DNA of 48,082 nucleotides from JAYPAN01 sp038123715. Its GTDB lineage: Bacteria > Pseudomonadota > Alphaproteobacteria > RS24. How positions within the stretch are numbered: position 1 is the stretch's first letter; every line of letters starts with the position of its first letter. A program made the position numbers and the translations under genes. The notes below the pieces were generated by a model that saw only the letters and a list, made by a program, of their open reading frames with translations, made no database searches and had not been told where the DNA came from. The DNA lies in NCBI GenBank assembly GCA_038123715.1, contig JAYPAN010000012.1, forward strand, positions 1 to 48,082, written 5' to 3'. Of the stretch, positions 33,246 to 42,883 are shown piece after piece.

Positions 33246-33261
33246 TGGCACGGCGATTGCA
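33246..33261 (+). promoter_or_regulatory. Sigma-54 promoter of flagellin 2
   Basis: TGGCACG-GCGA-TTGCA is a perfect match to the -24/-12 consensus. Predicted start is near 33272, 35 bases before the ATG, with GAGGAA as ribosome site. Confidence 0.9.
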
Positions 33262-33306
33262 ATTTCCCGACGAGTAGGAGTTTGTTGAAAGCCGTGTGAG
33301 GAACAG

Positions 33307-34941
33307 ATGAGCAAAATCAACACCGATATGAGAGCGCTTAATTCGCTTTACCACCTGAATCGCAATATTCAGGGCATGGATCAGGCGATGGAGCGAATTG
33401 CTTCGGGCAAGCGGATTAACAAGGGCGGAGACGATGCTGCGGGTGCAGCGATTGTTAATCACATGACTTCGCAAATCAAAGGTTTGGAAGTTGCCATTCG
33501 CAATTCCGCCGATGCGATTTCACTGGCGCAAACTGCAGAGGGTGCGCTGATTGAGGTCAGCTCAGTCTTGCAACGTATCCGCGAATTGTCCGTTCAATCG
33601 GCCAATGGTACTTATGACGGCGCCGACCGGCAGGCCTTGAATGCAGAAGTCGTGCAATTGCAGAAGGAATTGCAGCGCATTGCCGAAACCACCTATTTCA
33701 ATGACACACAGCTTCTAAACGGTAATTTTCAGGACACGAATTTCCAAATCGGTCATATGGACGCCCATGTGCATACGCTGACCATTGAGGATGTGCGTCC
33801 AGGCGCGCTAGGCGAATATACGCTGCAAACAAGCCAGGCCGCAATTATTGATGATGGCTCGGCAGATGCGGATGGCGACGGCATTGGTGCTGACCCGTCA
33901 GCCGCAACCCCGACAACAGGCGCAACTTCTGCTGCAAATGCCACCAGCCGCGTGGTTGACGCCGAAGATTTGACCATTTACGGCCATGTCGGCAGCACGG
34001 TGATTGACGTGAAAGCCGGTCATACCGCCAAGGAAATCGCTGAATTGGTTAATGCCAAGGAAAGCCAGACGGGTGTGCGTGCAACCGCCGAAACCCGTGT
34101 CAAAGTAAGCTTTGTAAAGCCGACCAATGCGTTGACCGATACTATGTCTTTCAGTTTGTATGGCATGGACGGCGTCGCCGCTGATGTAACAGCGACGATT
34201 GAATTCGGCGGCACGGCCGGTAGCGGCACAAGTGCTGATTTGACCAATCTGCGTAATGCCATCAATTCGAAAACTGGCACGACAGGCATAACCGCCTCAA
34301 TTGCAGATGATAAGGAGAGCCTTACACTGACATCTGTAGATGGTTATGACATTGTGATTGAGAATTTTGATGTTGCCACTGTCGTGGATGCTGATACCAC
34401 TGCTGTCAATCCCATGCTACGGATGATTGCTGTTGATAAAGACGGCGCGGAAACCGGCACAGCGGTCAATCTGCATGACGGCTCGCATGACGCCGATGCC
34501 GCAGACAGCAGCCGTATTACCGGTCAGGTAACTTTCCATGCGCCGGAAATCTTCTCCGTGCATACAGCAGCCGACGGCACAGCTGGCGGCGGCCTGTTTC
34601 AGGCAGCACCGGGCGCGGCCAATCTCGACACCATGTCGTCAATGGACATTCTGACCGTCGATAATGCCAAGAAAATGCTCGGCATTGTGGATGGCGCTTT
34701 GCGGCGCATTGATGCCGAACGCGGTGATTTGGGTGCGACCATGAACCGTATGCAATATACGATTAACAATATCTCCAATATCATCATGAACACCAAAGCC
34801 GCGCGCAGCCGCATTGAAGATAGCGATATAGCCGTGGAGACGGCCAATCTGACCAAGGCTCAAGTGCTGCAACAGGCAGCCCAAGCCATGCTGGCGCAAG
34901 CCAACCAGACAGCTCAATCGGTTCTGTCTCTCCTACAGTAA
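33307..34941 (+). CDS. fliC: Flagellin, second form (544 aa)
   Basis: A second filament protein. The N-terminal D0/D1 (INTDMRALNSLYHLNRNIQG; ERIASGKRINKGGDDAAGAA; IRELSVQSANGTYDGADRQA) and C-terminal D1/D0 (DAERGDLGATMNRMQYTINN; SRIEDSDIAVETANLTKAQV; ending QSVLSLLQ) are well conserved. The central insertion (about 165-440) carries an IN-like module near 305-350 (SLTLTSVDGYDIVIENF) and a region resembling part of flagellin 1. N-terminal differences from flagellin 1 are large, so this is not a recent duplicate. It has a perfect sigma-54 promoter and its own terminator. Confidence 0.95.
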   Translation: MSKINTDMRALNSLYHLNRNIQGMDQAMERIASGKRINKGGDDAAGAAIVNHMTSQIKGLEVAIRNSADAISLAQTAEGALIEVSSVLQRIRELSVQSANGTYDGADRQALNAEVVQLQKELQRIAETTYFNDTQLLNGNFQDTNFQIGHMDAHVHTLTIEDVRPGALGEYTLQTSQAAIIDDGSADADGDGIGADPSAATPTTGATSAANATSRVVDAEDLTIYGHVGSTVIDVKAGHTAKEIAELVNAKESQTGVRATAETRVKVSFVKPTNALTDTMSFSLYGMDGVAADVTATIEFGGTAGSGTSADLTNLRNAINSKTGTTGITASIADDKESLTLTSVDGYDIVIENFDVATVVDADTTAVNPMLRMIAVDKDGAETGTAVNLHDGSHDADAADSSRITGQVTFHAPEIFSVHTAADGTAGGGLFQAAPGAANLDTMSSMDILTVDNAKKMLGIVDGALRRIDAERGDLGATMNRMQYTINNISNIIMNTKAARSRIEDSDIAVETANLTKAQVLQQAAQAMLAQANQTAQSVLSLLQ

Positions 34942-34960
34942 TTGCCGGAACCGACCAGAG

Positions 34961-34994
34961 AAGCGGCGCTCACTCCTCCCCCTGGGCGCCGCTT
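34961..34994 (+). terminator. Hairpin after flagellin 2
   Basis: AAGCGGCGC (34961-34969) pairs with GCGCCGCTT (34986-34994) around a 16-base loop. An outer pair, AACCGA with TCGGTT, is also possible. The sequence after it (CAATTGTG, then TTTCCCTTTAA) is only moderately T-rich. It may serve both this gene and the convergent flgL. Confidence 0.6.
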
Positions 34995-35098
34995 CAATTG
35001 TGTTCGGTTTCCCTTTAACCCTATCTATTGACTTGGCCAATAATTAACCGCCGCACCGCATGGGCGCCACTGCTTCACTGGTCATGTATGGGGGCGTT

Positions 35099-36385
35099 CT
35101 AACGCAGATAATCAAACAGGCTTTGCTGGCCGATTTTGGAAAATGCCTGTTGCGCTGCATCGCGGCTGACCAACATTGATTGCAATTCGGTTATCAGTGC
35201 TGCCAAATCAGCCTCACCAATATCGGCCACTTCTTCCGACACAGCCATTTGCCGTTTGGCAATCACTTCCATTTGTCGGTCGGCTTTGTTGATTTGCGCA
35301 CCGAGAAAGGCTTTTTGTGTGCTTAAATGATCAATCGCCACATCCAAATCTTCCGACAGGCCGCCAATCAGCAAATCATTGTCACCCAGGCGGCGGGCAA
35401 TGCCGATTTCCGCGCCACTGCCATCAATTGTCGCAAAGTCAACTGTCGGCGGGCTGGTGTCATTTATCAGCCCGACATTTTCGATTTCAATGTCTTTCAT
35501 CAAAATCACACCGTTTTCTTCATCCGACAACATCACCCGGCCACTGGCCGTGTCATATGTCGCGGCGATGCCGGTTGAAGCGGTTTGTAGATTTATCGCA
35601 TCAACCAAATCATCATATTTGCCATCAGCAATCGACACGCTGATGCGTTCACTGCCCCGGCTGCCCTGCAATTGGAACGACCAGTTTTGCGGGTCTTTTG
35701 AGACATTGAAAGTTAGCGCCGCCGTTGCCCGCGCCGAACCTTCCACACTCAACGCATTGGCTGGGTCAATCGCCGCCATAGCCGCATCAAGCATGGCAAA
35801 CAGACCCTTTTTACCTTGCGGTGTCTGCACGCGCTCAAACACAGTGCCGCCATCAAGGCTGGTGGCAACTGTCATATTTTCCGAAATCTGCAAGGCAGAC
35901 AGGCCGCGGTCACCGGCATAGCTGATTTGACCGTCGGCGCTCATAGTGAAGGCGCTGTCATTGCTGCGAAAACCAGCAAACAGGCTTTGACCTTGCGCGT
36001 CGCGCGTATTGGCTATCTCAAACATCACCTTACGCAACTCTTCGGCTTCGGCGAGCAGCGCGCGGCGGTCAGCCGGCCCGTAAGACCCATTGGCCGCCTG
36101 CACCGATAATTCGGTAATGCGGGTCAAAACATTTATGCCCTCTTGCAGCGCGCCATCGGCCAGTGTCAGGCGTCGTTTGGCGGCATCGATATTGGTCTCA
36201 TAGCGACCAAGCAGATTTTGCTGCTCCTTGGCGGCGGATAATTGCACGGCGGCAACCGGGTCATCTGAGGCTTTCAAGATATTCTGGCCGGAGGCAATTT
36301 TCTCCTGAACCGTCTGCACATCCTTATTTATTTTGGCAAACTGCTCGACCTGCCGGTCATTGAAAAATTTGGTGCTAACCTGCAT
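35099..36385 (-). CDS. flgL: Hook-filament junction protein FlgL (HAP3)
   Basis: A 428-aa junction protein placed between FlgK and the filament. The flagellin-like N-terminus (STKFFNDRQVEQFAKINKDV; KASDDPVAAVQLSAAKEQQN; ITELSVQAANGSYGPADRRA) and C-terminus (ELQSMLVSRDAAQQAFSKIG) are conserved. A central IN-like module is visible near 255-300 (SGRVMLSDEENGVILMKDI). It starts 9 bases after flgK and ends the flg run. Confidence 0.94.
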   Translation of the reverse strand: MQVSTKFFNDRQVEQFAKINKDVQTVQEKIASGQNILKASDDPVAAVQLSAAKEQQNLLGRYETNIDAAKRRLTLADGALQEGINVLTRITELSVQAANGSYGPADRRALLAEAEELRKVMFEIANTRDAQGQSLFAGFRSNDSAFTMSADGQISYAGDRGLSALQISENMTVATSLDGGTVFERVQTPQGKKGLFAMLDAAMAAIDPANALSVEGSARATAALTFNVSKDPQNWSFQLQGSRGSERISVSIADGKYDDLVDAINLQTASTGIAATYDTASGRVMLSDEENGVILMKDIEIENVGLINDTSPPTVDFATIDGSGAEIGIARRLGDNDLLIGGLSEDLDVAIDHLSTQKAFLGAQINKADRQMEVIAKRQMAVSEEVADIGEADLAALITELQSMLVSRDAAQQAFSKIGQQSLFDYLR

Positions 36386-36394
36386 GGCTCACTC

Positions 36395-39300
36395 CTATAT
36401 CACTTCCATCAAAGTCTGGAATAATTCTCTGGCGGTTGACAAAACCCGCGCTGATGCTTGATAGGCTTGCTGATATTCCAGCAATGCCGCCGCCTCGGCA
36501 TCAAGATTGACACCGGTGAAAGACATTTCCGCCTCAAGCGCGGCATCGCGTCCGGCTTCTGCCGCTTCCAGCGCCACATCATTTGCGCGCACCGAGGCGC
36601 CGACCCGCGTCAGGGTGGCATTGAAAATATCCTGAAATCCGCCGGAAAAATCGCCGTCCACATTGGCTTGTTGCAAGGCAATCAACGCATTGATATTGGT
36701 CGCATCGCCGGTTGCACCATCATTGTCGAGAATGTGGAACACATCATTTTCAACCGCTTGGCCGACAAGCTGTATCTCGAAATCGGCATAGCGCGCCTGA
36801 CCATTGTCATCGAGCAGGCGGGTCGCCAGCGAATGACCGGTCGCCGCATCAATAATCTCAATTTTTGAGCCGCTGGCATCACTGACCAGAATATCCAATT
36901 CAACGGGCATATTGACCGGCGGCGCGATATCATAGGCGGCGGATAATTTGCGCGCACCGCCACCATTGACCAGCACAATCAAATCCTCATTCGGCAAATC
37001 GGTCAGCGTAATGCGTTGCTCGGCAACACTATCGGCGGATGCGGTGAGCTGAACCGGCGTATTGGCCTGACCGATAATGTCAATTTTATCGCCCTTCACC
37101 AGCAGGCCGACGCCTGCCGTTTTGAAACCCAGCGCATCGGCGTCAGCGCTGGCGGAAAGAGTTAGCGGGCCGGTATCGTCATCATAGGTAAAGCTCAGCC
37201 TGCCCTGCCCGCCATTGACGCCCGACCAGGCAACACTCAAGCCGGCGGGCAATTGGCTGGCATCCAATGTGCCATCGGCGGCAATATCAAGCTGGCCGGC
37301 GACACCGCCGAAAGAAAGCGTCAACGTGCGCGCGCCGCCCGCAACGGTAATATCTGTGCCGGTCAAGCGCTTGGTTGCAGCATCAAGCCCAAAACGCTGC
37401 GCCGCGTCCTCATTGCCATTCACGGCCACATTATCCGGCACGGAGAAATGCGCCGCGTTCAATGTCCCGCCGGAGGTGATTTGCAAATAGCCGTCACTGT
37501 CGAAAAACGCCCGCACACGCCCTACCTCGCCGCCGGAGACTGTGATTTCACCATCGCTCATGGTCAGGCGATAGGTTTCACCATCCAGCGCCACCCGCAC
37601 ACTGTCGCCCTCAACAGGTCGGTTAGCCTCGGCTATCGCGGTTTGACCAGTCATGGAGGCGGCAGGCGCCTGCGCGCGCAAGGCATTGGCCAGGGCCGCG
37701 CTGACTGAGGCGGCTGTCAATTCTGGTAATGTGCCGGTCGCAAGAGAAGCGGTGACATCGGCCAGACCGCCCGTGCGGGTCAGGCTGAGGCTGTAGCTAC
37801 CCGAAGCCGCACTGGCGCGCAATTGCTCATTATCGGCAATATCGCCATCGGCTTGACCATTGACGTTAAAGCCCACTGTTTTAATTGTGCCATCGACATT
37901 ATTGTCCAGCGTCACCAGACCGCCGGAAAACGGGTCAACAGCGCTGTCCACCAGACCATTGCCGTCATTAAAGGAAAAGCTGTCGCGCGACAAAAGCGTC
38001 ACCGTGCCGCCAAAGCGCGCCGCGTCAAATGTGCTGACCCCATCATTGAAATTCAGGGCATTGCCAAGCAAATCTCCGCGGCGGCTGAGCAATTGCGCAT
38101 CAAAAGCCGGTGTGCCGGATGTGATAACGGAAAACAGCATGTCATGGCCGTCTTCTTGCAACAGCACAATGCGGTCACCACCGGCGGTCAGCTCTGCTCG
38201 CACGCCGGTTTTCGATGTCGCCGTATTAAAAGCCTCGACCAGCCCGTTCAGATTATTCGGCGTGATTTCGGCGCGTATCAAGACCGGTTCATTATTGGCG
38301 CTTTCCAGATTAAGGCTGAATGTGCCGGAACCGGCAAATCCGGACAGCAAGACCCGCGTTTCGCTGACGGCCTGAATGCCCAATGGCGCCAGTGCTTCGT
38401 TCATTTTTCCCGCCGCAAAACCGGCTGACGACCCGGCTGGCACGGCGAAAGAGGCATTGCGCCCATTGGCGAGGTTGACGGCGACATTATAGCTGTCGGT
38501 CGCGCTGTCGGCCACCGCACCAGTGCTACCAATCGCAACCGGCGCAGCGCCGTCACCGCCAATATCAACTCTGTGCTGGCTGGACGCATTGGACAGAGTC
38601 AGCCCCATGCCGCGATAAGCACCATTATTGCCATTCAGCGTTTCGGCCCGATAGCTGGCCTGTGCCGAAAAGCCATTTGCCGTCGTCACGAAGTCGGTAA
38701 TTTCAGTTGTGGTCAAGGGCATACCGGCAATATGGCGCCCCTCTCGGGTGAAAATGTGAATATCCGAGGCGGTGTCGGCAGCCGTCAGCCGCCCCGCCTC
38801 ATTGCCGCCGCCATAGCTGATTTGCGTGCCGGTCGAAAAGTCGCCAATCGACGCGCTGACGGTGAGCGAGGAGCCACGCCCGCTTGAAAACAAGCCCAAA
38901 TCAACCAGCGATTGGCCGCCCGCCGTGCGAATAGCACCGCTGTTGAGCGCCGCGCTTATCTCGCTGATATCTTCCCAACCCTCATCAACACCGGCGGAGG
39001 GAAATACGGTTCCATAAGCGAGGTCGAAATCATGTGTGCCATCATTGCCCGTGCCGGACAGCACCAAACGCAGGCTCGGCGCTTCATTGATTTGCGACAG
39101 GCTGACATCAAAACCAGCTGTCGCCTGCTGGCGGAAAGAACTGAGCTGGACATTTTGTACGCCTGCCGGAATGGCCGCTACCACCCCGTCGCGCAAAAAG
39201 GAAGTGGCATAGACCGGCGAGTCGCCATTGCGTAAAACCGCGTCAATGCTTGTCGGGCTTTGCGGCGCTTCCGGAGTGACTTTGCGAAGGCTGAGCTGCG

Positions 39301-40639
39301 CGTCGCTTTCATTGGCGACATCCTGCATCACGGACTGGGCGGCAGTCGCGGCAAAATCTTGCGGCCTTGTCAGCAAAAAGCTCATATTGGCCGCTGCGCC
39401 ACGCACCGGGTCAAGTACCAGACTGTCGCCATTTTGCGGCGCACCGGACAGGGACAGGGTAAAACCGGAACCGCCATATTGGCCGACACCAAGATTGCGG
39501 AACTCTACATTTTCCGTCAGCGAGATCCAGCGATTATCCTTTTCGCGGAATACCAACTCAATGGGCTGGCGCGGCAGCGCCGATGGGTCGGTGACACTGA
39601 CCTCGCTGACAGCTTCGCCGCGATTGGTATTGCCGGGGATAATCTGGAAACCGCTTGCCGAGAACATATCGCCGCCCGCCTGACCTTCCATTGTCAGACC
39701 GGCGCGGTGTTGGCTGTTCATTTCCTGCACCAGCACTGTTGCCAGATAATCAATCTCGCGCATGATTTCTGTGGTAAAGCCGAACGAATCCATCGCCCCG
39801 GCCACCACGCCTTTGGTCACTTGATTGGTGGTTGTGCCTGTGCCGTTTGAAATCACCGACATTTGCAGATTATCGCCACGGTCAAGCAATTGCAGGCTGT
39901 TGGCATTGGTCGCATTGACCAAATCCGGCCCGGCACCGGTTGAGCCGAGCTTGACATGCGCCGTGCCGCGACCGGAAAAATCGACCGTAATTTCGCTCAG
40001 CTTGGCAATGTCGGAAATCAGCCGGTCGCGCAAATCAAGCAGCGAATTGGGCGCGGAGCCGCTTTGGCCGGAAGATAATAGGCGGCCATTAACTTCGGCC
40101 AATTGCGTTGCCAGCATATTAACAGCGCTGATAGCATCATTGGCTTGTGTCTGCGCGCCGCGCCTTATCGCGCCCAATTGTTGTGCCAGGCTGACAAAAC
40201 GGTCGGCCAAGGCTCGACCTTCTTCGACCGCAAGTTGGCGCGGCGGTATCGCCCCCGGTGCTGCCGATATATCCTGCAAACTGCTGAAAAAACGACCAAT
40301 TTGGCTACCCAAATCAGCATCAGACGGCAGCAGTGTGTTTTCCACTTCCTGCATCAGCGTCAGCAAATTATTGACCCGCTGAAATTCGGCCGATGTCATA
40401 TTGCTGCGACCCAACAAATAGGCGTCAAATGAACGACGGATATTTTCTACCCGCACACCAAGTCCGGCCTGGCTGGCGATACTGGTTATGCCACCTTGCG
40501 TTGCGGTGATTTCCTGCAAATCGGCAGCGCGGCGTTTATAGCTGTCATTGTTGATATTGGCGATATTCTGGCCGGTGACAGCCAGCGCCTGACGATAGCT
40601 TTCAACACCGCTTTTACCTATGTCGAACAGACTGGCCAT
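36395..40639 (-). CDS. flgK: Very long hook-filament junction protein FlgK (HAP1)
   Basis: FlgK links the hook to FlgL. The N-terminus is unmistakable (SLFDIGKSGVESYRQALAVT, GQNIANINNDSYKRR) and so is the C-terminus (LEYQQAYQASARVLSTAREL). The uninterrupted frame is 1414 aa, more than twice the common 550-650 aa. The excess lies in a central region of about 800-850 residues built of repeated beta-rich, Ser/Thr/Gly/Asp-rich segments, with one IN-like module near 790-835 (RIVLLQEDGHDMLFSVI). I recall long FlgK in the Rhodobacter sphaeroides Fla1 system, not checked here. It starts 3 bases after flgJ. Confidence 0.95.
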   Translation of the reverse strand: MASLFDIGKSGVESYRQALAVTGQNIANINNDSYKRRAADLQEITATQGGITSIASQAGLGVRVENIRRSFDAYLLGRSNMTSAEFQRVNNLLTLMQEVENTLLPSDADLGSQIGRFFSSLQDISAAPGAIPPRQLAVEEGRALADRFVSLAQQLGAIRRGAQTQANDAISAVNMLATQLAEVNGRLLSSGQSGSAPNSLLDLRDRLISDIAKLSEITVDFSGRGTAHVKLGSTGAGPDLVNATNANSLQLLDRGDNLQMSVISNGTGTTTNQVTKGVVAGAMDSFGFTTEIMREIDYLATVLVQEMNSQHRAGLTMEGQAGGDMFSASGFQIIPGNTNRGEAVSEVSVTDPSALPRQPIELVFREKDNRWISLTENVEFRNLGVGQYGGSGFTLSLSGAPQNGDSLVLDPVRGAAANMSFLLTRPQDFAATAAQSVMQDVANESDAQLSLRKVTPEAPQSPTSIDAVLRNGDSPVYATSFLRDGVVAAIPAGVQNVQLSSFRQQATAGFDVSLSQINEAPSLRLVLSGTGNDGTHDFDLAYGTVFPSAGVDEGWEDISEISAALNSGAIRTAGGQSLVDLGLFSSGRGSSLTVSASIGDFSTGTQISYGGGNEAGRLTAADTASDIHIFTREGRHIAGMPLTTTEITDFVTTANGFSAQASYRAETLNGNNGAYRGMGLTLSNASSQHRVDIGGDGAAPVAIGSTGAVADSATDSYNVAVNLANGRNASFAVPAGSSAGFAAGKMNEALAPLGIQAVSETRVLLSGFAGSGTFSLNLESANNEPVLIRAEITPNNLNGLVEAFNTATSKTGVRAELTAGGDRIVLLQEDGHDMLFSVITSGTPAFDAQLLSRRGDLLGNALNFNDGVSTFDAARFGGTVTLLSRDSFSFNDGNGLVDSAVDPFSGGLVTLDNNVDGTIKTVGFNVNGQADGDIADNEQLRASAASGSYSLSLTRTGGLADVTASLATGTLPELTAASVSAALANALRAQAPAASMTGQTAIAEANRPVEGDSVRVALDGETYRLTMSDGEITVSGGEVGRVRAFFDSDGYLQITSGGTLNAAHFSVPDNVAVNGNEDAAQRFGLDAATKRLTGTDITVAGGARTLTLSFGGVAGQLDIAADGTLDASQLPAGLSVAWSGVNGGQGRLSFTYDDDTGPLTLSASADADALGFKTAGVGLLVKGDKIDIIGQANTPVQLTASADSVAEQRITLTDLPNEDLIVLVNGGGARKLSAAYDIAPPVNMPVELDILVSDASGSKIEIIDAATGHSLATRLLDDNGQARYADFEIQLVGQAVENDVFHILDNDGATGDATNINALIALQQANVDGDFSGGFQDIFNATLTRVGASVRANDVALEAAEAGRDAALEAEMSFTGVNLDAEAAALLEYQQAYQASARVLSTARELFQTLMEVI

Positions 40640-40642
40640 GGC

Positions 40643-41044
40643 CTATTCCTTCGCCTGCTTGACCGGCATCAGCCCGTTACCGCCAGCAAGCCCGCCGCCG
40701 ACACGCTGGCGCGTGCCATTGCCGCCCAATTGCTGCACCAGTGCCTCGGCAATGCCAAGGCTGGTGGTATCGGCCATTTTCTGGGCATATTCATCATCCA
40801 GCATGGAACGAAAAGTTTCATTGCCGCTGCCGCCAAATAATTCATCGGCCAGCTTGGTTTTGCGCGCCTGCTCCAGCATTTGTTTGACGAACAGGGCTTC
40901 AAATTGTTCGGCCACTGCACGCAATTCGCGCGCTTCGGCGTCTTTTTTCGCCTGTGCGATATCAGCTTCGGACAGCTTGCCTGAAAGCGCAAAAGCCGCC
41001 CCGAGGGCGGTTGCTTTTATCGGCAATGGCAGTTTTGCATCCAT
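40643..41044 (-). CDS. flgJ: Rod-binding protein FlgJ, N-terminal domain only
   Basis: A 133-aa protein with the rod-binding half of FlgJ: AVAEQFEALFVKQMLEQARK, then FRSMLDDEYAQKMADTTSLG and GIAEALVQQL. The muramidase domain of enterobacterial FlgJ is absent, as in several alphaproteobacteria, where a separate lytic enzyme opens the wall. ATG-41044 follows AGGGAC, 7 bases after the flgI stop. The frame upstream overlaps flgI and is not coding. Confidence 0.88.
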   Translation of the reverse strand: MDAKLPLPIKATALGAAFALSGKLSEADIAQAKKDAEARELRAVAEQFEALFVKQMLEQARKTKLADELFGGSGNETFRSMLDDEYAQKMADTTSLGIAEALVQQLGGNGTRQRVGGGLAGGNGLMPVKQAKE

Positions 41045-41051
41045 AATGTCC

Positions 41052-42176
41052 CTATATGACCACGAGTTCCGCCCGCAAGGCTCCGGAACGCCGCAAGGCC
41101 TCCAATATGGCCACCAAATCCGCCGGTGACGCACCCACCGCATTTATCGCATCCACAATGTCGGACAGCTCGACGCCGGGGTCGAAAATAAAGGCCGGTG
41201 ACAATTCTTCCTCGACTTCAATATCAGTGCGCGGCGTCTCAACCGCCCCGCCCGGCACGGCAGCGATTTGATTGTCATTGCCGATAATCGCATCAACCGG
41301 TGTGACCGCCGTATCCTCATTCACCTTAACCGTCAGCGAGCCATGGGTGACGGCAGCCGGTGTCACGCGCACATCGCCGCCAATCACCACAGTGCCGGTG
41401 CGCGAATTAACAACCACTTTGGCAGCAGGCCGCGCCGGATCGACATCGATATTTTCCAAAATACCCATAAAGGCAACGCGCTGGGCGCGGTCTTCAGGTG
41501 CGTTGACGCGCACAGAAGTGGCATCAAGCGGCGTGGCAATCGGGTCGCCGATAAACTCATTTATCGCCTCGGCAACACGGGTCGCCGTGCTGAAATCACC
41601 CTGATGCAGATTGAACACCATATGGTCATTGTTCAAAAACGGCGTCTCAACCATGCGCTCAACCGACGCCCCGCGCGGGATACGCCCGACAGTCGGCACA
41701 TTGACCACCAGTGAGGAGCCGTCACCGCCCTCAACACCAAGACCGCCAACCAGCAAATTACCCTGCGCCATTGCATAGGTTTCCCCATCAGCGCCCAGCA
41801 AAGGCGTCATCAGTAGCGTGCCGCCGCGCAAAGATTTCGCCTCACCCAAAGTCGAGACCGTTACATCGGTTGTTTGGCCAGGCTTCATAAAGGGCGGCAA
41901 TTCCGCCGTAACCATAACTGCGGCGGCATTTTTACCCTTAATACCGGCGAGGCTGGTCGATTGACCAAATTGCGACACAATGGATTGTATCGTCTGCAAA
42001 GTCAGGCGCGTATTGCCATCGCCGGTACCGTTCAGTCCAACCACAATGCCATAGCCGACAAGCTGGTTGGATCGCACGCCTGCCAGCGAGGCTAAATCTT
42101 TTAACCGGTCAGCACGCACGGGCGCGGCAGTCATAAAACTCCCAACCAGCAAAAAGCAGACAATGAAACGGGTCAT
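41052..42176 (-). CDS. flgI: Flagellar P-ring protein FlgI
   Basis: A 374-aa periplasmic protein that forms the P ring bushing round the rod. A signal peptide (FIVCFLLVGSFMTAAPVRA) is followed by DRLKDLASLAGVRSNQLVGY and GIVVGLNGTGDG, both highly conserved, and by the C-terminal DIVDAINAVGASPADLVAIL. Length is typical. GGGGAG precedes the ATG. It is 9 bases after flgH. Confidence 0.97.
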   Translation of the reverse strand: MTRFIVCFLLVGSFMTAAPVRADRLKDLASLAGVRSNQLVGYGIVVGLNGTGDGNTRLTLQTIQSIVSQFGQSTSLAGIKGKNAAAVMVTAELPPFMKPGQTTDVTVSTLGEAKSLRGGTLLMTPLLGADGETYAMAQGNLLVGGLGVEGGDGSSLVVNVPTVGRIPRGASVERMVETPFLNNDHMVFNLHQGDFSTATRVAEAINEFIGDPIATPLDATSVRVNAPEDRAQRVAFMGILENIDVDPARPAAKVVVNSRTGTVVIGGDVRVTPAAVTHGSLTVKVNEDTAVTPVDAIIGNDNQIAAVPGGAVETPRTDIEVEEELSPAFIFDPGVELSDIVDAINAVGASPADLVAILEALRRSGALRAELVVI

Positions 42177-42185
42177 AATACTCCC

Positions 42186-42869
42186 CTAAAATGGTGACAC
42201 AGTGCGCAGCAGCTTAGACAGCCAGCCCATGCGCCCGGTATCGGCAATATCACCTGCGCCGGTATAGTTGATTTCCGCATCGGCAATCTTCGACGACAGC
42301 ACAACATTATCGGCCGAAATATCCTCAGGCCGGACAATTCCGCGCACGCGCACATATTCATTGCCATTATTCAGGGTCAGCATTTTCTGACCCATTATTT
42401 CAAGATTGCCATTGGCAAAAACCCGCACCACGCTGACCGACAAACGACCGGTAAACGTATTGGATTGCGATGCCTGACCGGTTCCGGCAAAGCTTTGCTC
42501 GGCCTGACCGCCCAGCGAATAATTCGAGAAGCGGTCATTATCAAACGGGATATTATTGATGGTAAAGCCATACTCATCTGACCGGCTGGTCGCTGTGCTT
42601 TGCGATTTACTGGCCGCAAAGGATTCGGTGAAAGCGACTGTCAGCAAATCACCGACCATGCGCGCGCGCTGGTCAGTGGTGAACAGGCCGGTTTTGGAAT
42701 GGGCATTGAAAATTGCCCCGGTCGGATTGCCCTTTTGCATGGCCGGCACAATCGCCTCATATATCGGGTGAAACTCCGCACTTTTGCGGTTTTCAACATA
42801 GGTGCTGCACCCGCCGACCATCAGACTAGAAAGCGCAACCACTATGACAAAATTAAACTTGCAAGCCAT
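42186..42869 (-). CDS. flgH: Flagellar L-ring lipoprotein FlgH
   Basis: A 227-aa outer-membrane lipoprotein forming the L ring. The signal ends in the lipobox VGGC with Cys21 as the lipidated residue. Conserved parts are RARMVGDLLTVAFTESFAAS, SNTFTGRLSVSVVRVFANG, NLEIMGQKMLTLNNGNEYVR and VRGIVRPEDISADNVVLSSK. It comes 14 bases after flgG. The flgA gene often found between flgG and flgH is absent here. Confidence 0.96.
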   Translation of the reverse strand: MACKFNFVIVVALSSLMVGGCSTYVENRKSAEFHPIYEAIVPAMQKGNPTGAIFNAHSKTGLFTTDQRARMVGDLLTVAFTESFAASKSQSTATSRSDEYGFTINNIPFDNDRFSNYSLGGQAEQSFAGTGQASQSNTFTGRLSVSVVRVFANGNLEIMGQKMLTLNNGNEYVRVRGIVRPEDISADNVVLSSKIADAEINYTGAGDIADTGRMGWLSKLLRTVSPF

Positions 42870-42883
42870 GATAATCCCGGCGT

